Part shown: positions 28,071 through 37,471 of the stretch, piece by piece
How the letters are laid out: the number at the start of each line of letters is the position of its first letter
Numbering within the stretch: position 1 is the first letter of the stretch
Assembly (NCBI GenBank): GCA_945878375.1
Contig: CAMDWG010000002.1
Span: forward strand, 62,001-126,000
Source: Roseomonas mucosa
GTDB lineage: Bacteria > Pseudomonadota > Alphaproteobacteria > Acetobacterales > Acetobacteraceae
Direction: 5' to 3'
Length of the DNA: 64,000 bases
Program-made: the position numbers and the translations under genes
The notes under the pieces: model-generated
What the model saw: the letters and a program-made list of their open reading frames with translations, nothing else
Databases searched by the model: none
Told to the model about the DNA's origin: nothing

Positions 28071-29756
28071 ATGCCCCATCCCTGGGACGCCAGCTACCCG
28101 CCGGAATCGCGCTGGGACGTCCCCATCGCCGAAGGCACGCTGCCCGGCTTCCTGGATGAGTGCGCCGCGCGCTTCGGCGACGCGCCGGCGTTGGAATATC
28201 GCGGGCATGTCCTGTCCTATCGCCAGTTCCAGGCGCTGGCGGATCGCGTGGCGGCGGGGCTGATGGCGCGGGGGATCGGGCGCGGCCATTGCGTCGCGCT
28301 GCTGCTGCCGAACACGCCCTGGCATCCCGTGTGTTTCTTCGCCGCGCTGCGGACGGGCGCGCGGGTGGTGCATCTGTCGGCGCTGGATGCGAAGCGGGAG
28401 CTTGCGCAGAAGGCGCGTGACGCGGGCGCGACGCTGCTGATCACCACGGGCTTCGCATCGCTGGTCGCCCATGCCGAATGGCTGCTGGAGGACGGCGCCT
28501 TGCCGCGCGCGCTTCTCGCGCCGGAGGCGCGGTGGGGCGGGGAGGATGCGGCCAGCGCATTGCCCCTGTTGCCCGAAGCCGATCCCCCCGCATCCTGGCC
28601 GGCGCTGGCCCCTGGCGATCTCGCTTTGCTGCAATACACGGGCGGCACCACGGGCACGCCGAAGGGCGCGATGCTGACGCATGGCAACCTCACCGCCGCG
28701 GTCGCCATCTACAAGGCCTTCCGCGACGCCAATTCCCTGGCCGAGCGCACCGGGCGCGTGCTGGTGCTGCTGCCCCTGTTCCACATCTTCGCGCTGACGG
28801 CCGTGCTGCTGCGCCAGATGGCCGAAGGCGCGCTGCTGCATCTGCGCCCGCGCTTCGAGGCCGCGCAGGCCATCGCCGATATCGAGGCGCTCGGCATCAA
28901 CACCTTCTCCGGCGTGCCGACCATGTGGATCGGCATGCTGAACAGCCCCGAGGCCCGGCCCGAACGCTTCGCCAGCTTGCGCGTCGTGCGATCCGGCGGC
29001 GCGCCCATGCCCTTCGAGACGCTGCGCCAGCTGGAAGCGCTGATCGGCCGTCGGATCGGCGGCGGCTGGGGCATGACCGAGACCTGCCCCGCCGGTACCG
29101 CCATCCCCCCCGATGCGCCGCGCCGCGCGGGCCTCATCGGCCTGCCCCTGCCGCGCATCGAGATGCGGATCGTGGACCCGGACGCGCCGACGCGCGAACG
29201 CCCCGTCGGCGAGGTGGGCGAGATCGCGATCCGCGGCCCCAATGTCTTCTCCGGCTACTGGAACCGCCCGGCGGAGAATGCCGCCGCCTTCGCCGATGGC
29301 TGGTTCCTGACCGGCGACATGGGCTGGATGGATGCGAGCGGCTATTTCACCCTGGTGGACCGCCGAAAGAACATGATCCTGTCGGGCGGGTTCAACGTCT
29401 ATCCCGCGCAGATCGAGCAGGCGATCTACGAACACCCCGATGTCGCCGAATGCATCGTCATCGGTATCGCGGACGCCTATCGCGGCCAGGCGGCGAAGGC
29501 CTATATCGCCCGAAAACCCGGCGCCGCCGGCTTCACGCTGGATGCGCTGCGTGACTTCCTGGCCGACCGCCTGGGCAAGCATGAATTGCCGGCCGCGCTG
29601 GAATTCCGGGACGCCTTGCCGCGCAGCGCGGCGGGCAAGCTTCTGGCCAGCGCGCTGCGCGCCGAATTCGAGGCGTCCGATGACCGCAGGGCGGAGGCGC
29701 CGACGGCGCCGAGCACCGGAGGTCTGGATCGGATGCCCAAAAAGGGGGAAGCCTGA
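28071..29756 (+). CDS. Long-chain fatty acid--CoA ligase-like AMP-binding enzyme
   Basis: An acyl-CoA synthetase of 561 residues. Motifs: YTGGTTGTPKGAMLTHGN (P-loop), PLFHIFALT, GWGMTETCPAGT, TGDMGWMDASGY, DRRKNMILSGGFNVYPAQIE and a C-terminal lysine in RSAAGKLLAS. It activates a medium or long carboxylic acid as CoA thioester. It overlaps the following acyl-CoA dehydrogenase (TGATG), so it supplies CoA esters to the two dehydrogenases of the same operon. Confidence 0.88.
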   Translation: MPHPWDASYPPESRWDVPIAEGTLPGFLDECAARFGDAPALEYRGHVLSYRQFQALADRVAAGLMARGIGRGHCVALLLPNTPWHPVCFFAALRTGARVVHLSALDAKRELAQKARDAGATLLITTGFASLVAHAEWLLEDGALPRALLAPEARWGGEDAASALPLLPEADPPASWPALAPGDLALLQYTGGTTGTPKGAMLTHGNLTAAVAIYKAFRDANSLAERTGRVLVLLPLFHIFALTAVLLRQMAEGALLHLRPRFEAAQAIADIEALGINTFSGVPTMWIGMLNSPEARPERFASLRVVRSGGAPMPFETLRQLEALIGRRIGGGWGMTETCPAGTAIPPDAPRRAGLIGLPLPRIEMRIVDPDAPTRERPVGEVGEIAIRGPNVFSGYWNRPAENAAAFADGWFLTGDMGWMDASGYFTLVDRRKNMILSGGFNVYPAQIEQAIYEHPDVAECIVIGIADAYRGQAAKAYIARKPGAAGFTLDALRDFLADRLGKHELPAALEFRDALPRSAAGKLLASALRAEFEASDDRRAEAPTAPSTGGLDRMPKKGEA

Positions 29757-30958
29757 TGGACCTTCGCTACACCGCCGAGGAAATCGCCTTCCGCGACGAC
29801 CTCCGCGCCTTCTTCCGCCGTGAGATCCCGGCCGAGATCCGCCGCAAGGTCAGCGAGGGCCGCAAGCTGGACCGCGAGGACATCGTGACGACGCAGCGCG
29901 TGCTGCACGCGCATGGTCTGTCCGTGCCCAACTGGCCGGTCGAATGGGGCGGCAAGGATTGGACGCCCGTGCAGCGCTACATCTTCTCCGAGGAGATCCA
30001 GGCCGCCGCCGTCCCGCAGCCGCTATCCTTCAACGTCAACATGGTCGGCCCCGTCATCGCCACCTTCGGCAGCGAGGCGCAGAAGCGGCGCTTCCTGCCG
30101 CCCACCGCCAATCTCGACATCTGGTGGGCGCAGGGCTTCTCCGAGCCCGGCGCGGGGTCGGATCTCGCCTCCCTCAAGACCAGCGCGCGGCGGGAGGGGG
30201 ACAGCTTCGTCGTGAATGGCCAGAAGACCTGGACCACGCTCGGCCAGCATGCCGACTGGATCTTCTGCCTGGTGCGGACGGACCCCACCGCGCGGAAGCG
30301 GCAGGAAGGGATCTCGTTCCTGCTGATCGACATGAAGACGCCAGGCATCACCATCCGCCCCATCATCACCATCGATGGCGGGCATGAGGTGAATGAGGTC
30401 TTCTTCGACGAGGTCCGTGTCCCGGCCGAAAACCTGGTGGGTGAACTGAACAAGGGCTGGGACTACGCGAAGTTCCTGCTGTCCAACGAACGCATCGGCA
30501 TCGCGCGCATCGGCCTGACGAAGGAACGCCTCGCACGGGTGAAGCGGCTGGCGCAGGAAACGCCGGCGGGCGAGGGCATGGTGTGGGACGACCCCGATTT
30601 CCGCCGCCGCCTGGCGTGGTCGGAGATGGAGCTAAAGGCACTGGAGATCACGCAGATGCGCGTCGTCGCGGCGCAGCGCAGCCGCGCGGCGGACAAGCCC
30701 GACCCGTCCTCCTCCATCCTCAAGATCAAGGGCAGCGAGATCCAGCAGCAGGCGACGCAGCTGCTGATGGAGGTTGCCGGCCCCTACGCCCTGCCGCGCC
30801 CGACGCGGGATGAGGATGGGCTGAACCTGCCCTCCGTCGGCCCCGATTGGGCGGATGCGGCGGCGCCGCTGTTCTTCAACTACCGCAAGGTCTCGATCTA
30901 CGGCGGCAGCAACGAGATCCAGCGCAACATCATCGCCAAGGCGTTTCTGGGGCTCTGA
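29756..30958 (+). CDS. Acyl-CoA dehydrogenase, large subunit type (PimC-like)
   Basis: A 400-residue FAD flavoprotein of the acyl-CoA dehydrogenase family. The FAD/substrate segment WWAQGFSEPGAGSDLASLKT and C-terminal YGGSNEIQRNIIAKAFLGL are seen. The MCAD-type catalytic Glu position (YEG) is Gly here (YGG), so the base must come from elsewhere or the partner. The next gene is a second, divergent acyl-CoA dehydrogenase, six bases on; such pairs form heteromers, as with the pimeloyl-CoA dehydrogenase PimC/PimD. The assignment to pimeloyl-CoA is by resemblance only. Confidence 0.85.
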   Translation: MDLRYTAEEIAFRDDLRAFFRREIPAEIRRKVSEGRKLDREDIVTTQRVLHAHGLSVPNWPVEWGGKDWTPVQRYIFSEEIQAAAVPQPLSFNVNMVGPVIATFGSEAQKRRFLPPTANLDIWWAQGFSEPGAGSDLASLKTSARREGDSFVVNGQKTWTTLGQHADWIFCLVRTDPTARKRQEGISFLLIDMKTPGITIRPIITIDGGHEVNEVFFDEVRVPAENLVGELNKGWDYAKFLLSNERIGIARIGLTKERLARVKRLAQETPAGEGMVWDDPDFRRRLAWSEMELKALEITQMRVVAAQRSRAADKPDPSSSILKIKGSEIQQQATQLLMEVAGPYALPRPTRDEDGLNLPSVGPDWADAAAPLFFNYRKVSIYGGSNEIQRNIIAKAFLGL

Positions 30959-30964
30959 CGGCAG

Positions 30965-32089
30965 ATGGATTTCGACCTCACCGACGAACAGCGCCTGCTG
31001 GCCGAGAGCGTCCAACGCCTCGTTGCCGGCGCCTATCCGGACCTTGAGACGCGCAAGGCCTATCGCGCGGAGCCCAAGGGCTACGCCGCCGCCAACTGGG
31101 CCGCGATGGCGGAGATGGGGCTGCTCGCCCTGCCGCTGGCCGAGGACCAGGGCGGCTTCGGCGGCGGCCCGGTCGAGACCATGATCGTGATGGAAGCCTT
31201 CGGCCGCGGGCTGGTGGTGGAGCCCTACCTGGCCAGCATCGTGCTGGGCCTCGGCCTGCTGCGGCGGGTTGGGGGCCAGGATGCGCTGGTGGCACGGGTG
31301 GCAGCAGGCGACATCACCCTCGGCTTCGCGCATCAGGAACGGCAGGCGCGCCACGACCTGCATGATGTGGCGACCGCCGCCCGGCAGGATGGCGCGGATT
31401 GGGTGCTGGATGGCGCGAAGGGCGTGGTGCTGCATGGCGACAGCGCCGATCGCCTGATCGTCTCGGCCCGCCTGGAAGGCGGGCGGCGCGACCGCGACGG
31501 CATCGGCCTGTTCCTGCTCGACCCCGCGACGGCCGGCGTCGCGCGGCGCGGCTACGCCACGCAGGACGGCCTCCGCGCGGCCGAGATCGTGCTGGAAGGC
31601 GTCCGCGCCACGCTGCTGGCTGAGGATGCGCTGCCGCTGATCGAATGGGTGGTGGATGAGGCGATCGCCGCGATCTGCGCCGAGGCAGTCGGCGCGATGG
31701 ACACGCTGCGCGACCTGACGGTGGATTACCTGAAGACGCGGCAGCAATTCGGCCAGGCCATCGGCGCCTTCCAGGCGCTGCAGCATCGCGCCGCCGACAT
31801 GCTGGTGGCGACCGAACAGGCGCGCAGCATGACGATGTATGCCGCGATGATGGTGCAGGAACCCGACCCCGTCGCGCGCGGCACGGCGCTGTCGGCGGCG
31901 AAGGCGCTGGTCGGGCGGCTCGCCGACCAGCTGGGGAAGGAGGCCATCCAGCTGCATGGCGGGATCGCCATGACCGAGGAATACAAGGCCGGGCACTACT
32001 TCAAGCGGCTGTCGATGCTCGGGGTGCTGTTCGGCGATGTGGATCATCACCTGCGGCGCGTGGTCGCGGCTGGCGGGCTGCCGGACTAG
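30965..32089 (+). CDS. Acyl-CoA dehydrogenase, small subunit type (PimD-like)
   Basis: A 374-residue acyl-CoA dehydrogenase homologue starting MDFDLTDEQRLLAESVQRLV. It keeps the helical domains and KTRQQFGQAIGAFQALQHR and LHGGIAMTEEYKAGHYFKRL, but the middle beta-domain FAD motif is weak (TLGFAHQERQ instead of A-TEP-AGSD). This pattern is typical of the small or partner subunit of heteromeric acyl-CoA dehydrogenases. It is the last gene of the ligase-dehydrogenase operon. Confidence 0.83.
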   Translation: MDFDLTDEQRLLAESVQRLVAGAYPDLETRKAYRAEPKGYAAANWAAMAEMGLLALPLAEDQGGFGGGPVETMIVMEAFGRGLVVEPYLASIVLGLGLLRRVGGQDALVARVAAGDITLGFAHQERQARHDLHDVATAARQDGADWVLDGAKGVVLHGDSADRLIVSARLEGGRRDRDGIGLFLLDPATAGVARRGYATQDGLRAAEIVLEGVRATLLAEDALPLIEWVVDEAIAAICAEAVGAMDTLRDLTVDYLKTRQQFGQAIGAFQALQHRAADMLVATEQARSMTMYAAMMVQEPDPVARGTALSAAKALVGRLADQLGKEAIQLHGGIAMTEEYKAGHYFKRLSMLGVLFGDVDHHLRRVVAAGGLPD

Positions 32090-32252
32090 GTATCTTTCGA
32101 CAAATTGATGATTCGTCCGAATTTATTTCGGCCCTTGCTACGTCTTGGGCCTTTACCCTGGCCGCGACCGTCGCCTTATGAACCTTGCGCGGATCGCGAA
32201 GCCCGGCGAATCCTGGGCCGACGGGTCGCGCCGTGGGGAGAGAAGAAGGTCC

Positions 32253-32699
32253 ATGCCGGACGGCCCATCACCGTATCTGCGCGCCCATGGGCTTGCGCGC
32301 CGCCAGAGTGCGGCCTTGCCGCTGCTCGGTGCCGGAGCGGCGATGCGCGTCGTGCTGGTGACCAGCCGCGAAACGCGGCGCTGGGTCGTGCCGAAGGGCT
32401 GGATCGAACCGAATGAGCCCCCGCATGCCTCCGCCGCCCGCGAGGCCTTCGAGGAAGCCGGATTGGACGGCGAAGCCGAAACGGACCCCCTTGGCCTCTA
32501 TGCCTATCCGAAGCGTCTCGGGCGGGGGCTGGTGGTGCCGACGGAGGTTCTGCTCTTTCGCTTCCGCGTCCGCCAGCTGCTGGAAGATTGGCCTGAGCGC
32601 CGGGAACGCGAGCGCCGCCTGTTCACGCCGGACGCCGCCGCCGACCTGGTGGCGGAGCCCGGCCTCGCGGCGCTGCTGCGGTCGCTCACGGGCCCGTAG
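32253..32699 (+). CDS. Nudix hydrolase
   Basis: A 148-residue hydrolase with a complete Nudix box, GWIEPNEPPHASAAREAFEE followed by AGL (Gx5Ex7REUxEExGU). Such enzymes cleave nucleoside diphosphate-X compounds, or diphosphoinositol phosphates for the closest look-alikes (PKGW...E). The start at 32253 has AGAAGGT upstream; an ATG at 32178 has no ribosome site. A short AT-richer stretch at 32090-32150 upstream may hold its promoter. It is convergent with the dihydropyrimidinase gene. Confidence 0.85.
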   Translation: MPDGPSPYLRAHGLARRQSAALPLLGAGAAMRVVLVTSRETRRWVVPKGWIEPNEPPHASAAREAFEEAGLDGEAETDPLGLYAYPKRLGRGLVVPTEVLLFRFRVRQLLEDWPERRERERRLFTPDAAADLVAEPGLAALLRSLTGP

Positions 32700-32714
32700 G
32701 GCAGGGGGCCTGCC
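32700..32714. terminator. Short hairpin between convergent genes
   Basis: GGCAGG, GGG, CCTGCC immediately follows the Nudix stop and sits in the 33-base gap before the oppositely oriented dihydropyrimidinase gene. A 6-bp stem without a T-run; weak. Confidence 0.3.
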
Positions 32715-32732
32715 AACGCCCCGCCCGTTGTC

Positions 32733-34217
32733 TCAAGACAGGCCGAAGCCATCCGGCGCGACGCCGCGCGGCTTGACCATGTCGTAGGGGCCGCGCGGCA
32801 GGAAGCGGCCGGTGCCGGGTTCCGCCTGCACCTTGCCGTCCTGCATCACCACCTCCCCCCGGCGGATGGTGGTGACGGGCCAGCCGGTGACCTCCAGCCC
32901 CTCATAGGGGGTGTAGTCGATCGCGTGCTGCATCAGCGCGTTGGTGATCGTCACCTTCTTCGCCGGGTCCCACAGCACGACATCCGCGTCGCCGCCCGGC
33001 AGGATCGCGCCCTTGCGGGGGTAGAGACCCATCAGCTTCGCAGGGTTGGTGCTGGTCAGCCGCACGAACTCCTCGAGCGCGATCCGGCCTTTCGACACGC
33101 CCTCGCTGAACAGGATCGGCAGCCGCGCGGCGAGGCCCGGGATGCCGTTCGGGATCTTCTCGAAGCTCGCATCGCGCCCCTGCGCGGCCTTGCCGCGCGG
33201 GCCGTCGAAGCTGAAGCCACAATGGTCGGAGGAGACGACGTCGAGCGTGCCGCGCCGGATCATCTCCCAGATCCGCCCATGCTCGGCCGCATCCCGCGGC
33301 GCGGGGGAACACATGAACTTCGCCCCCTCGAAGCCACCATCACGCGGATTGCTGCGCGCCATGTCGGCGGCGGTCAGCGTGATGTATTGCGGGCAGGTCT
33401 CGCCCCACACCTTCACGCCGCGCGCCTGGGCGCGGGCGATTTCCTCGGCGGCTTCCGCGCAGCTGACATGGAAGATCTGGATCGGCTGGTCGACGAGTTC
33501 CGCCAGCGCGATGGCGCGGTGCGTCGCCTCCCGCTCCACCACGCGCGGGCGGGACCAGGCGTGATAGGTGGGCGCGGTCATCCCGGCCTCCAGCAACGCC
33601 CGGGTGCGCCAGCCGATCGCGTCGTAATTCTCGCAATGCACCGTCACCAGGCAGCCATGCTGGCGGGCAGCGACCAGCACCTTGATGTAGTCGGCATCGC
33701 CCAGATGCAGGGGTTCATAGGTCAGGAAGACCTTCAGGCTGCGGACGCCTTCGGCCACCACGCGCGGCACTTCGTCCCGCATCACCGCATCGGTCGGGTC
33801 GCTGATGATCTGGTGGAAGGCGAAGTCCAGCATCCCGCCTTCCCCGCGCCGGCGGGCGTCAAGGTAGCGGTCCCAGATGCCGAAGCCCTTCCATTGCGGG
33901 ATGAAGCAGACGACGCTGGTGGTGCCGCCCGCGAAGGCGCTGGCGGAGGCGGTGGCGAAGCTTTCCTCCATCACCGTCACCGCTGGCTTGCCATCCGGGC
34001 CCATTTGGCCGGCGGTGGAGGCTTCCTCGATATGGCAATGGCTGTCCACGCCGCCGGGCAGCACGAGAAGACCGCCCGCGTCGATCACGCGCCGCGCGCC
34101 TTCGATGGTCTCGGCGATGGTGGCGATGCGGCCATCCTTGATGCCGATGTCGCAGCGCACCGCGCCAAAGGCCGTGGCGACAAGCCCGCCGCGGATCGCG
34201 AGATCATGGTCGGACAT
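32733..34217 (-). CDS. hydA: Dihydropyrimidinase (D-hydantoinase family)
   Basis: A zinc amidohydrolase of 494 residues that opens the ring of 5,6-dihydrouracil or hydantoins. All metal motifs are seen: GGVDSHCHIE, the carboxylated-lysine segment SLKVFLTYE, VHCEN, FHVSC and SSDHCGFS. The C-terminal beta-sandwich segment ADVVLWDP is present. No beta-ureidopropionase is adjacent, though a nitrilase-family hydrolase lies 8 kb away. It is preceded on the same strand by the HtrA-like gene. Confidence 0.9.
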   Translation of the reverse strand: MSDHDLAIRGGLVATAFGAVRCDIGIKDGRIATIAETIEGARRVIDAGGLLVLPGGVDSHCHIEEASTAGQMGPDGKPAVTVMEESFATASASAFAGGTTSVVCFIPQWKGFGIWDRYLDARRRGEGGMLDFAFHQIISDPTDAVMRDEVPRVVAEGVRSLKVFLTYEPLHLGDADYIKVLVAARQHGCLVTVHCENYDAIGWRTRALLEAGMTAPTYHAWSRPRVVEREATHRAIALAELVDQPIQIFHVSCAEAAEEIARAQARGVKVWGETCPQYITLTAADMARSNPRDGGFEGAKFMCSPAPRDAAEHGRIWEMIRRGTLDVVSSDHCGFSFDGPRGKAAQGRDASFEKIPNGIPGLAARLPILFSEGVSKGRIALEEFVRLTSTNPAKLMGLYPRKGAILPGGDADVVLWDPAKKVTITNALMQHAIDYTPYEGLEVTGWPVTTIRRGEVVMQDGKVQAEPGTGRFLPRGPYDMVKPRGVAPDGFGLS

Positions 34218-34232
34218 GGCGGGGTTTCCGTC

Positions 34233-35213
34233 TCAGTGAAGCCGGGGGGACTTCAGGAAGCTCGCGCGGTCGGCGCTGGTGACGGGAACGGTGAAGCGCC
34301 GCCCGTCCCGCTCCGCCTCGACGCGCAGCTTCACCCCCGCCGCGCCGCGCGACCACAGGCTGCGCCAGAGCGTGGCGAGGTCCGCTGCCTCAGTCCCGTC
34401 GAGGCCCAGGATCCGGTCCCCCGCCCGCAGCCCCGCGCGTTCCGCCGGCCCCTTCGCGGCGACGGAGGCGACGACGATCCCTTCCTCCTGGTCCGCGGCA
34501 TAGAGACCGATCCAGGGACGCGCGGGCTTGTTCACCCGCCCATAGCGCAGCAAATCGTCCAGGATCGGGTGCAGCAGCGCGACCGGCACGCACATATTGA
34601 GATCCAGCCGCCGCCCGCGCTGGTCGCGATGCTGCAGCACGAGCGAACCGATGCCGAGCAGCTTGCCATCCGGCCCGATCAGCGCTGCCCCGCCCCAGGA
34701 TGGGTGGGCGGGGGCGGTGAACAGCGCTTCTTCCAGCAGATACTCCCAATAGCCGGCGAAGGGCTCCTTCGCGACCAGGGAACAGGCGACCGCACCGCCT
34801 TCCTCATCCGCCCCGGCGGCGGCCAGCACGGTCTGCGCCCCAGTCTCCGGCGCGGGGCCGGTGCCGAGCGCGATCGCCGGCGCTTCCAGCCGTCCGAGCG
34901 CCTGGACCAGGCCGAAGCCGGTCTCGAAATCATAGGCCAGCGCATGGCCCTGCACCACGCGCCCGCCGGCGGTGGTGATCCAGATGCTGTCGGCTTCCCC
35001 CACCAGATAGCCGATGGTGAGCACCAGCCCGTCCGCCCGGATCACAACCCCGCTGCCTTCGCGCTCCGTGCCGAGCGTGCGGGCGGAGAAGGCATCGGCC
35101 GGCACGCGCGACTTCACCGACACCACGGCGCCCAGCGCGGCGTGCAGGTCGAAGCCGTAATCGGCCGGGTCGGGCCGCAATTCCTTGGGGATACTCCAGC
35201 TATCCTCGGCCAT
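34233..35213 (-). CDS. HtrA-like protein with degenerate protease domain and PDZ
   Basis: A 326-residue protein with the S1C trypsin-like fold plus a C-terminal PDZ domain (about 235-320, WIGLYAADQEEGIVVASVAA and GPAERAGLRAGDRILGLDG). The catalytic residues are not where they should be: the His segment reads LTIGYLVGEAD (Tyr for His), the Asp segment YDFETGFGLV lacks the Asp, and the Ser segment HPSWGGAALIG has no GNSGG serine. No signal peptide is seen. It is likely a non-proteolytic binding or chaperone protein. It lies 15 bases upstream of the dihydropyrimidinase gene and is probably cotranscribed with it. Confidence 0.75.
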   Translation of the reverse strand: MAEDSWSIPKELRPDPADYGFDLHAALGAVVSVKSRVPADAFSARTLGTEREGSGVVIRADGLVLTIGYLVGEADSIWITTAGGRVVQGHALAYDFETGFGLVQALGRLEAPAIALGTGPAPETGAQTVLAAAGADEEGGAVACSLVAKEPFAGYWEYLLEEALFTAPAHPSWGGAALIGPDGKLLGIGSLVLQHRDQRGRRLDLNMCVPVALLHPILDDLLRYGRVNKPARPWIGLYAADQEEGIVVASVAAKGPAERAGLRAGDRILGLDGTEAADLATLWRSLWSRGAAGVKLRVEAERDGRRFTVPVTSADRASFLKSPRLH

Positions 35214-35386
35214 CGGTGCTCCTGCCCTCTGGCCCAGCCTAGATCAGATCGTGGGGGGTCGTGAACGCCCGGGGGCTGGAATCCGCCGCGCCGGCAGATG
35301 GCCGGGCAGCGCCCGCGCGTTGACACCCGCCTGGGGTGGTTCCAAAGGTCGCGCCACGCCCACACTCTCCAGGATACCCCTCCCCC

Positions 35387-36235
35387 ATGGACAGGACCGC
35401 GCTGCAGGCGCGCATCGAGGCCCTCTGGGGCCGGCGCGATACGCTCAACGCCCAGACCAGCGGGGCCGACCGCAGCGCGGTGGAAGACGCGCTGGCGCTG
35501 CTCGATTCCGGCGGCGCCCGCGTGGCGGAGCCGGATGGCCCCACGGGAGAGGGCGGTGGATGGAAGGTCAACCAGTGGCTGAAGCAGGCGGTGCTGATGA
35601 GCTTCCGGCTGTCCGACAGCGCGCCGATGGCGACCGCCGCCGGCGCCTATGACAAGGTGCCGCTGAAGTTCGAAGGCTGGGACGACGCCCGTTTCAAGTC
35701 GGCCGGCTTCCGCGCCGTGCCCGGCGCCGTGGTGCGCCGTTCCGCCTATATCGCGCCGAATGTGATCCTGATGCCGAGCTTCGTGAATCTCGGCGCGTAT
35801 GTGGATAGCGGCACGATGGTGGACACCTGGGCGACCGTCGGGTCCTGCGCGCAGATCGGCAAGAACGTGCACCTTTCGGGCGGCGTCGGCATCGGCGGCG
35901 TGCTGGAACCGCTGCAGGCCAACCCGGTGGTGATCGAGGATGACTGCTTCATCGGCGCCCGGTCCGAGGTGGTGGAAGGCGTGATCGTTGAACGCGGCAG
36001 CGTTCTGTCGATGGGCGTCTTCATCGGCATGTCCACCAAGATCATCGACCGCGCGACGGGCGAGGTCTTCTATGGCCGCGTGCCGGCCTATTCGGTGGTG
36101 GTCCCCGGCGCGCTGCCCGGCAAGAACCTGCCGGATGGCACGCCCGGCCCGAGCCTCTACTGCGCGGTGATCGTCAAGCGCGTGGATGAGAAGACGCGCG
36201 CCAAGACGAGCATCAACGAACTGCTCCGCGATTGA
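35387..36235 (+). CDS. dapD: Tetrahydrodipicolinate N-succinyltransferase
   Basis: A 282-residue left-handed beta-helix acyltransferase of lysine and diaminopimelate synthesis; it adds succinyl to tetrahydrodipicolinate. The hexapeptide repeats [20 protein letters not shown] and [20 protein letters not shown], plus [20 protein letters not shown], are diagnostic. The start at 35387 matches the family N-terminus. It is followed by dapE. Confidence 0.96.
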   Translation: MDRTALQARIEALWGRRDTLNAQTSGADRSAVEDALALLDSGGARVAEPDGPTGEGGGWKVNQWLKQAVLMSFRLSDSAPMATAAGAYDKVPLKFEGWDDARFKSAGFRAVPGAVVRRSAYIAPNVILMPSFVNLGAYVDSGTMVDTWATVGSCAQIGKNVHLSGGVGIGGVLEPLQANPVVIEDDCFIGARSEVVEGVIVERGSVLSMGVFIGMSTKIIDRATGEVFYGRVPAYSVVVPGALPGKNLPDGTPGPSLYCAVIVKRVDEKTRAKTSINELLRD

Positions 36236-36255
36236 CGATGCGGGCCGCAACCGTC

Positions 36256-36278
36256 CCCCCGCCACCTTGTGGCGGGGG
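36256..36278 (+). repeat. 10-bp hairpin in the dapD-dapE gap
   Basis: CCCCCGCCAC (36256-36265), CTT, GTGGCGGGGG (36269-36278): a perfect stem in the 73-base dapD-dapE gap. It could attenuate or protect the transcript. No T-run follows. Confidence 0.5.
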
Positions 36279-36308
36279 AGGCGGGCGGGAAGCATGGGGC
36301 GCCAAGGC

Positions 36309-37448
36309 ATGAGCACCGATCCCGTCCCGCTGGCCCAGGCGCTGATCCGCTGCCGGTCCGTGACGCCCGCCGATGATGGCGCGCTGGACATCGTGCAGCG
36401 GGCGCTGGAAGCGCTCGGCTTCGCCTGCACGCGGATGGTGTTCGGCCCCGAGGACTACCGGGTGGATAATCTGTTCGCCCGGCTCGGCACCGGGGCGCCG
36501 CATCTCTGCTACGCCGGCCACACCGATGTGGTGCCGCCCGGCGACCCTGCCGCCTGGGCGGACGATCCCTTCGCCGGGGTGGTGAGGGATGGCGTGCTGT
36601 TCGGCCGCGGCGCCTGCGACATGAAGGGCGGCATCGCCGCCTTCATCGCGGGGCTGACCGATTTCCTCGCCGCGCGCCCCGACCACACCGGCTCCATCTC
36701 GCTGCTCATCACCGGCGATGAGGAAGCGCGCAGCATCGACGGCACGGCGAAGGTGCTGGAATGGATGCAGGCCAACGGCCAGATCCCGGATATGGCCCTG
36801 GTGGGTGAGCCGACCTCGCGCGCCGCGTTGGGCGATGTGGTGAAGATCGGCCGGCGCGGCAGCCTGACCGCCCGCATCACGGTGGAGGGCAAGCAGGGCC
36901 ACAGCGCCTATCCGAACGCAGCCGACAATCCGATCCACCGGCTGGTGGCAGCCCTCGGCCCGCTGCTGGCCGCGCCGCTCGACAACGGCTCGGCGCATTT
37001 CCCGCCGTCCACGCTGCAGGTGACGGGCTTCGATGTCGGCAATGCCGCGTCCAACGTTATCCCCGCCGCGGCGCGCGCGATGCTGAACCTCCGCTTCAAC
37101 GACCACCACACCAGCGCCGCGCTGACCGAACGCCTGCACGCCGCACTCCGCGCCGCCGGCGCGCGCTACACGCTGCAGGCCGAGTGTTCCGGCGAGAGCT
37201 TCCTGACCCAGCCCGGCCCCTTCGTGGATGCGCTGTCGCGCGCCATCACGCGTGCAACCGGCGTGACGCCGGCGCTGGATACCGGCGGCGGCACATCGGA
37301 TGCCCGCTTCATCGCGCGCTATTGCCCGGTGGCGGAATTCGGCGGCGTCGGCGCCACGCTGCACCAGGTGGATGAACGCGCGCCGGTCGAGGAACTGCAC
37401 CGCCTGGCCGCGACCTATCGCGCCATCCTCGAGGAGTTGCTGCCCTGA
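36309..37448 (+). CDS. dapE: Succinyl-diaminopimelate desuccinylase
   Basis: A 379-residue dinuclear zinc M20 peptidase-family enzyme, the step after dapC in the succinylase branch. Metal ligands are visible in CYAGHTDVVPPGD, GRGACDMKGGIAAF, TGDEEARSIDGT and GGVGATLHQVDE. The start at 36309 (MSTDPVPLAQALI) matches the family; an ATG five codons upstream is possible. dapD lies upstream, so the two act in one pathway. Confidence 0.95.
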   Translation: MSTDPVPLAQALIRCRSVTPADDGALDIVQRALEALGFACTRMVFGPEDYRVDNLFARLGTGAPHLCYAGHTDVVPPGDPAAWADDPFAGVVRDGVLFGRGACDMKGGIAAFIAGLTDFLAARPDHTGSISLLITGDEEARSIDGTAKVLEWMQANGQIPDMALVGEPTSRAALGDVVKIGRRGSLTARITVEGKQGHSAYPNAADNPIHRLVAALGPLLAAPLDNGSAHFPPSTLQVTGFDVGNAASNVIPAAARAMLNLRFNDHHTSAALTERLHAALRAAGARYTLQAECSGESFLTQPGPFVDALSRAITRATGVTPALDTGGGTSDARFIARYCPVAEFGGVGATLHQVDERAPVEELHRLAATYRAILEELLP

Positions 37449-37471
37449 GCGGAGCCGCCCCCCCGCCCCCG

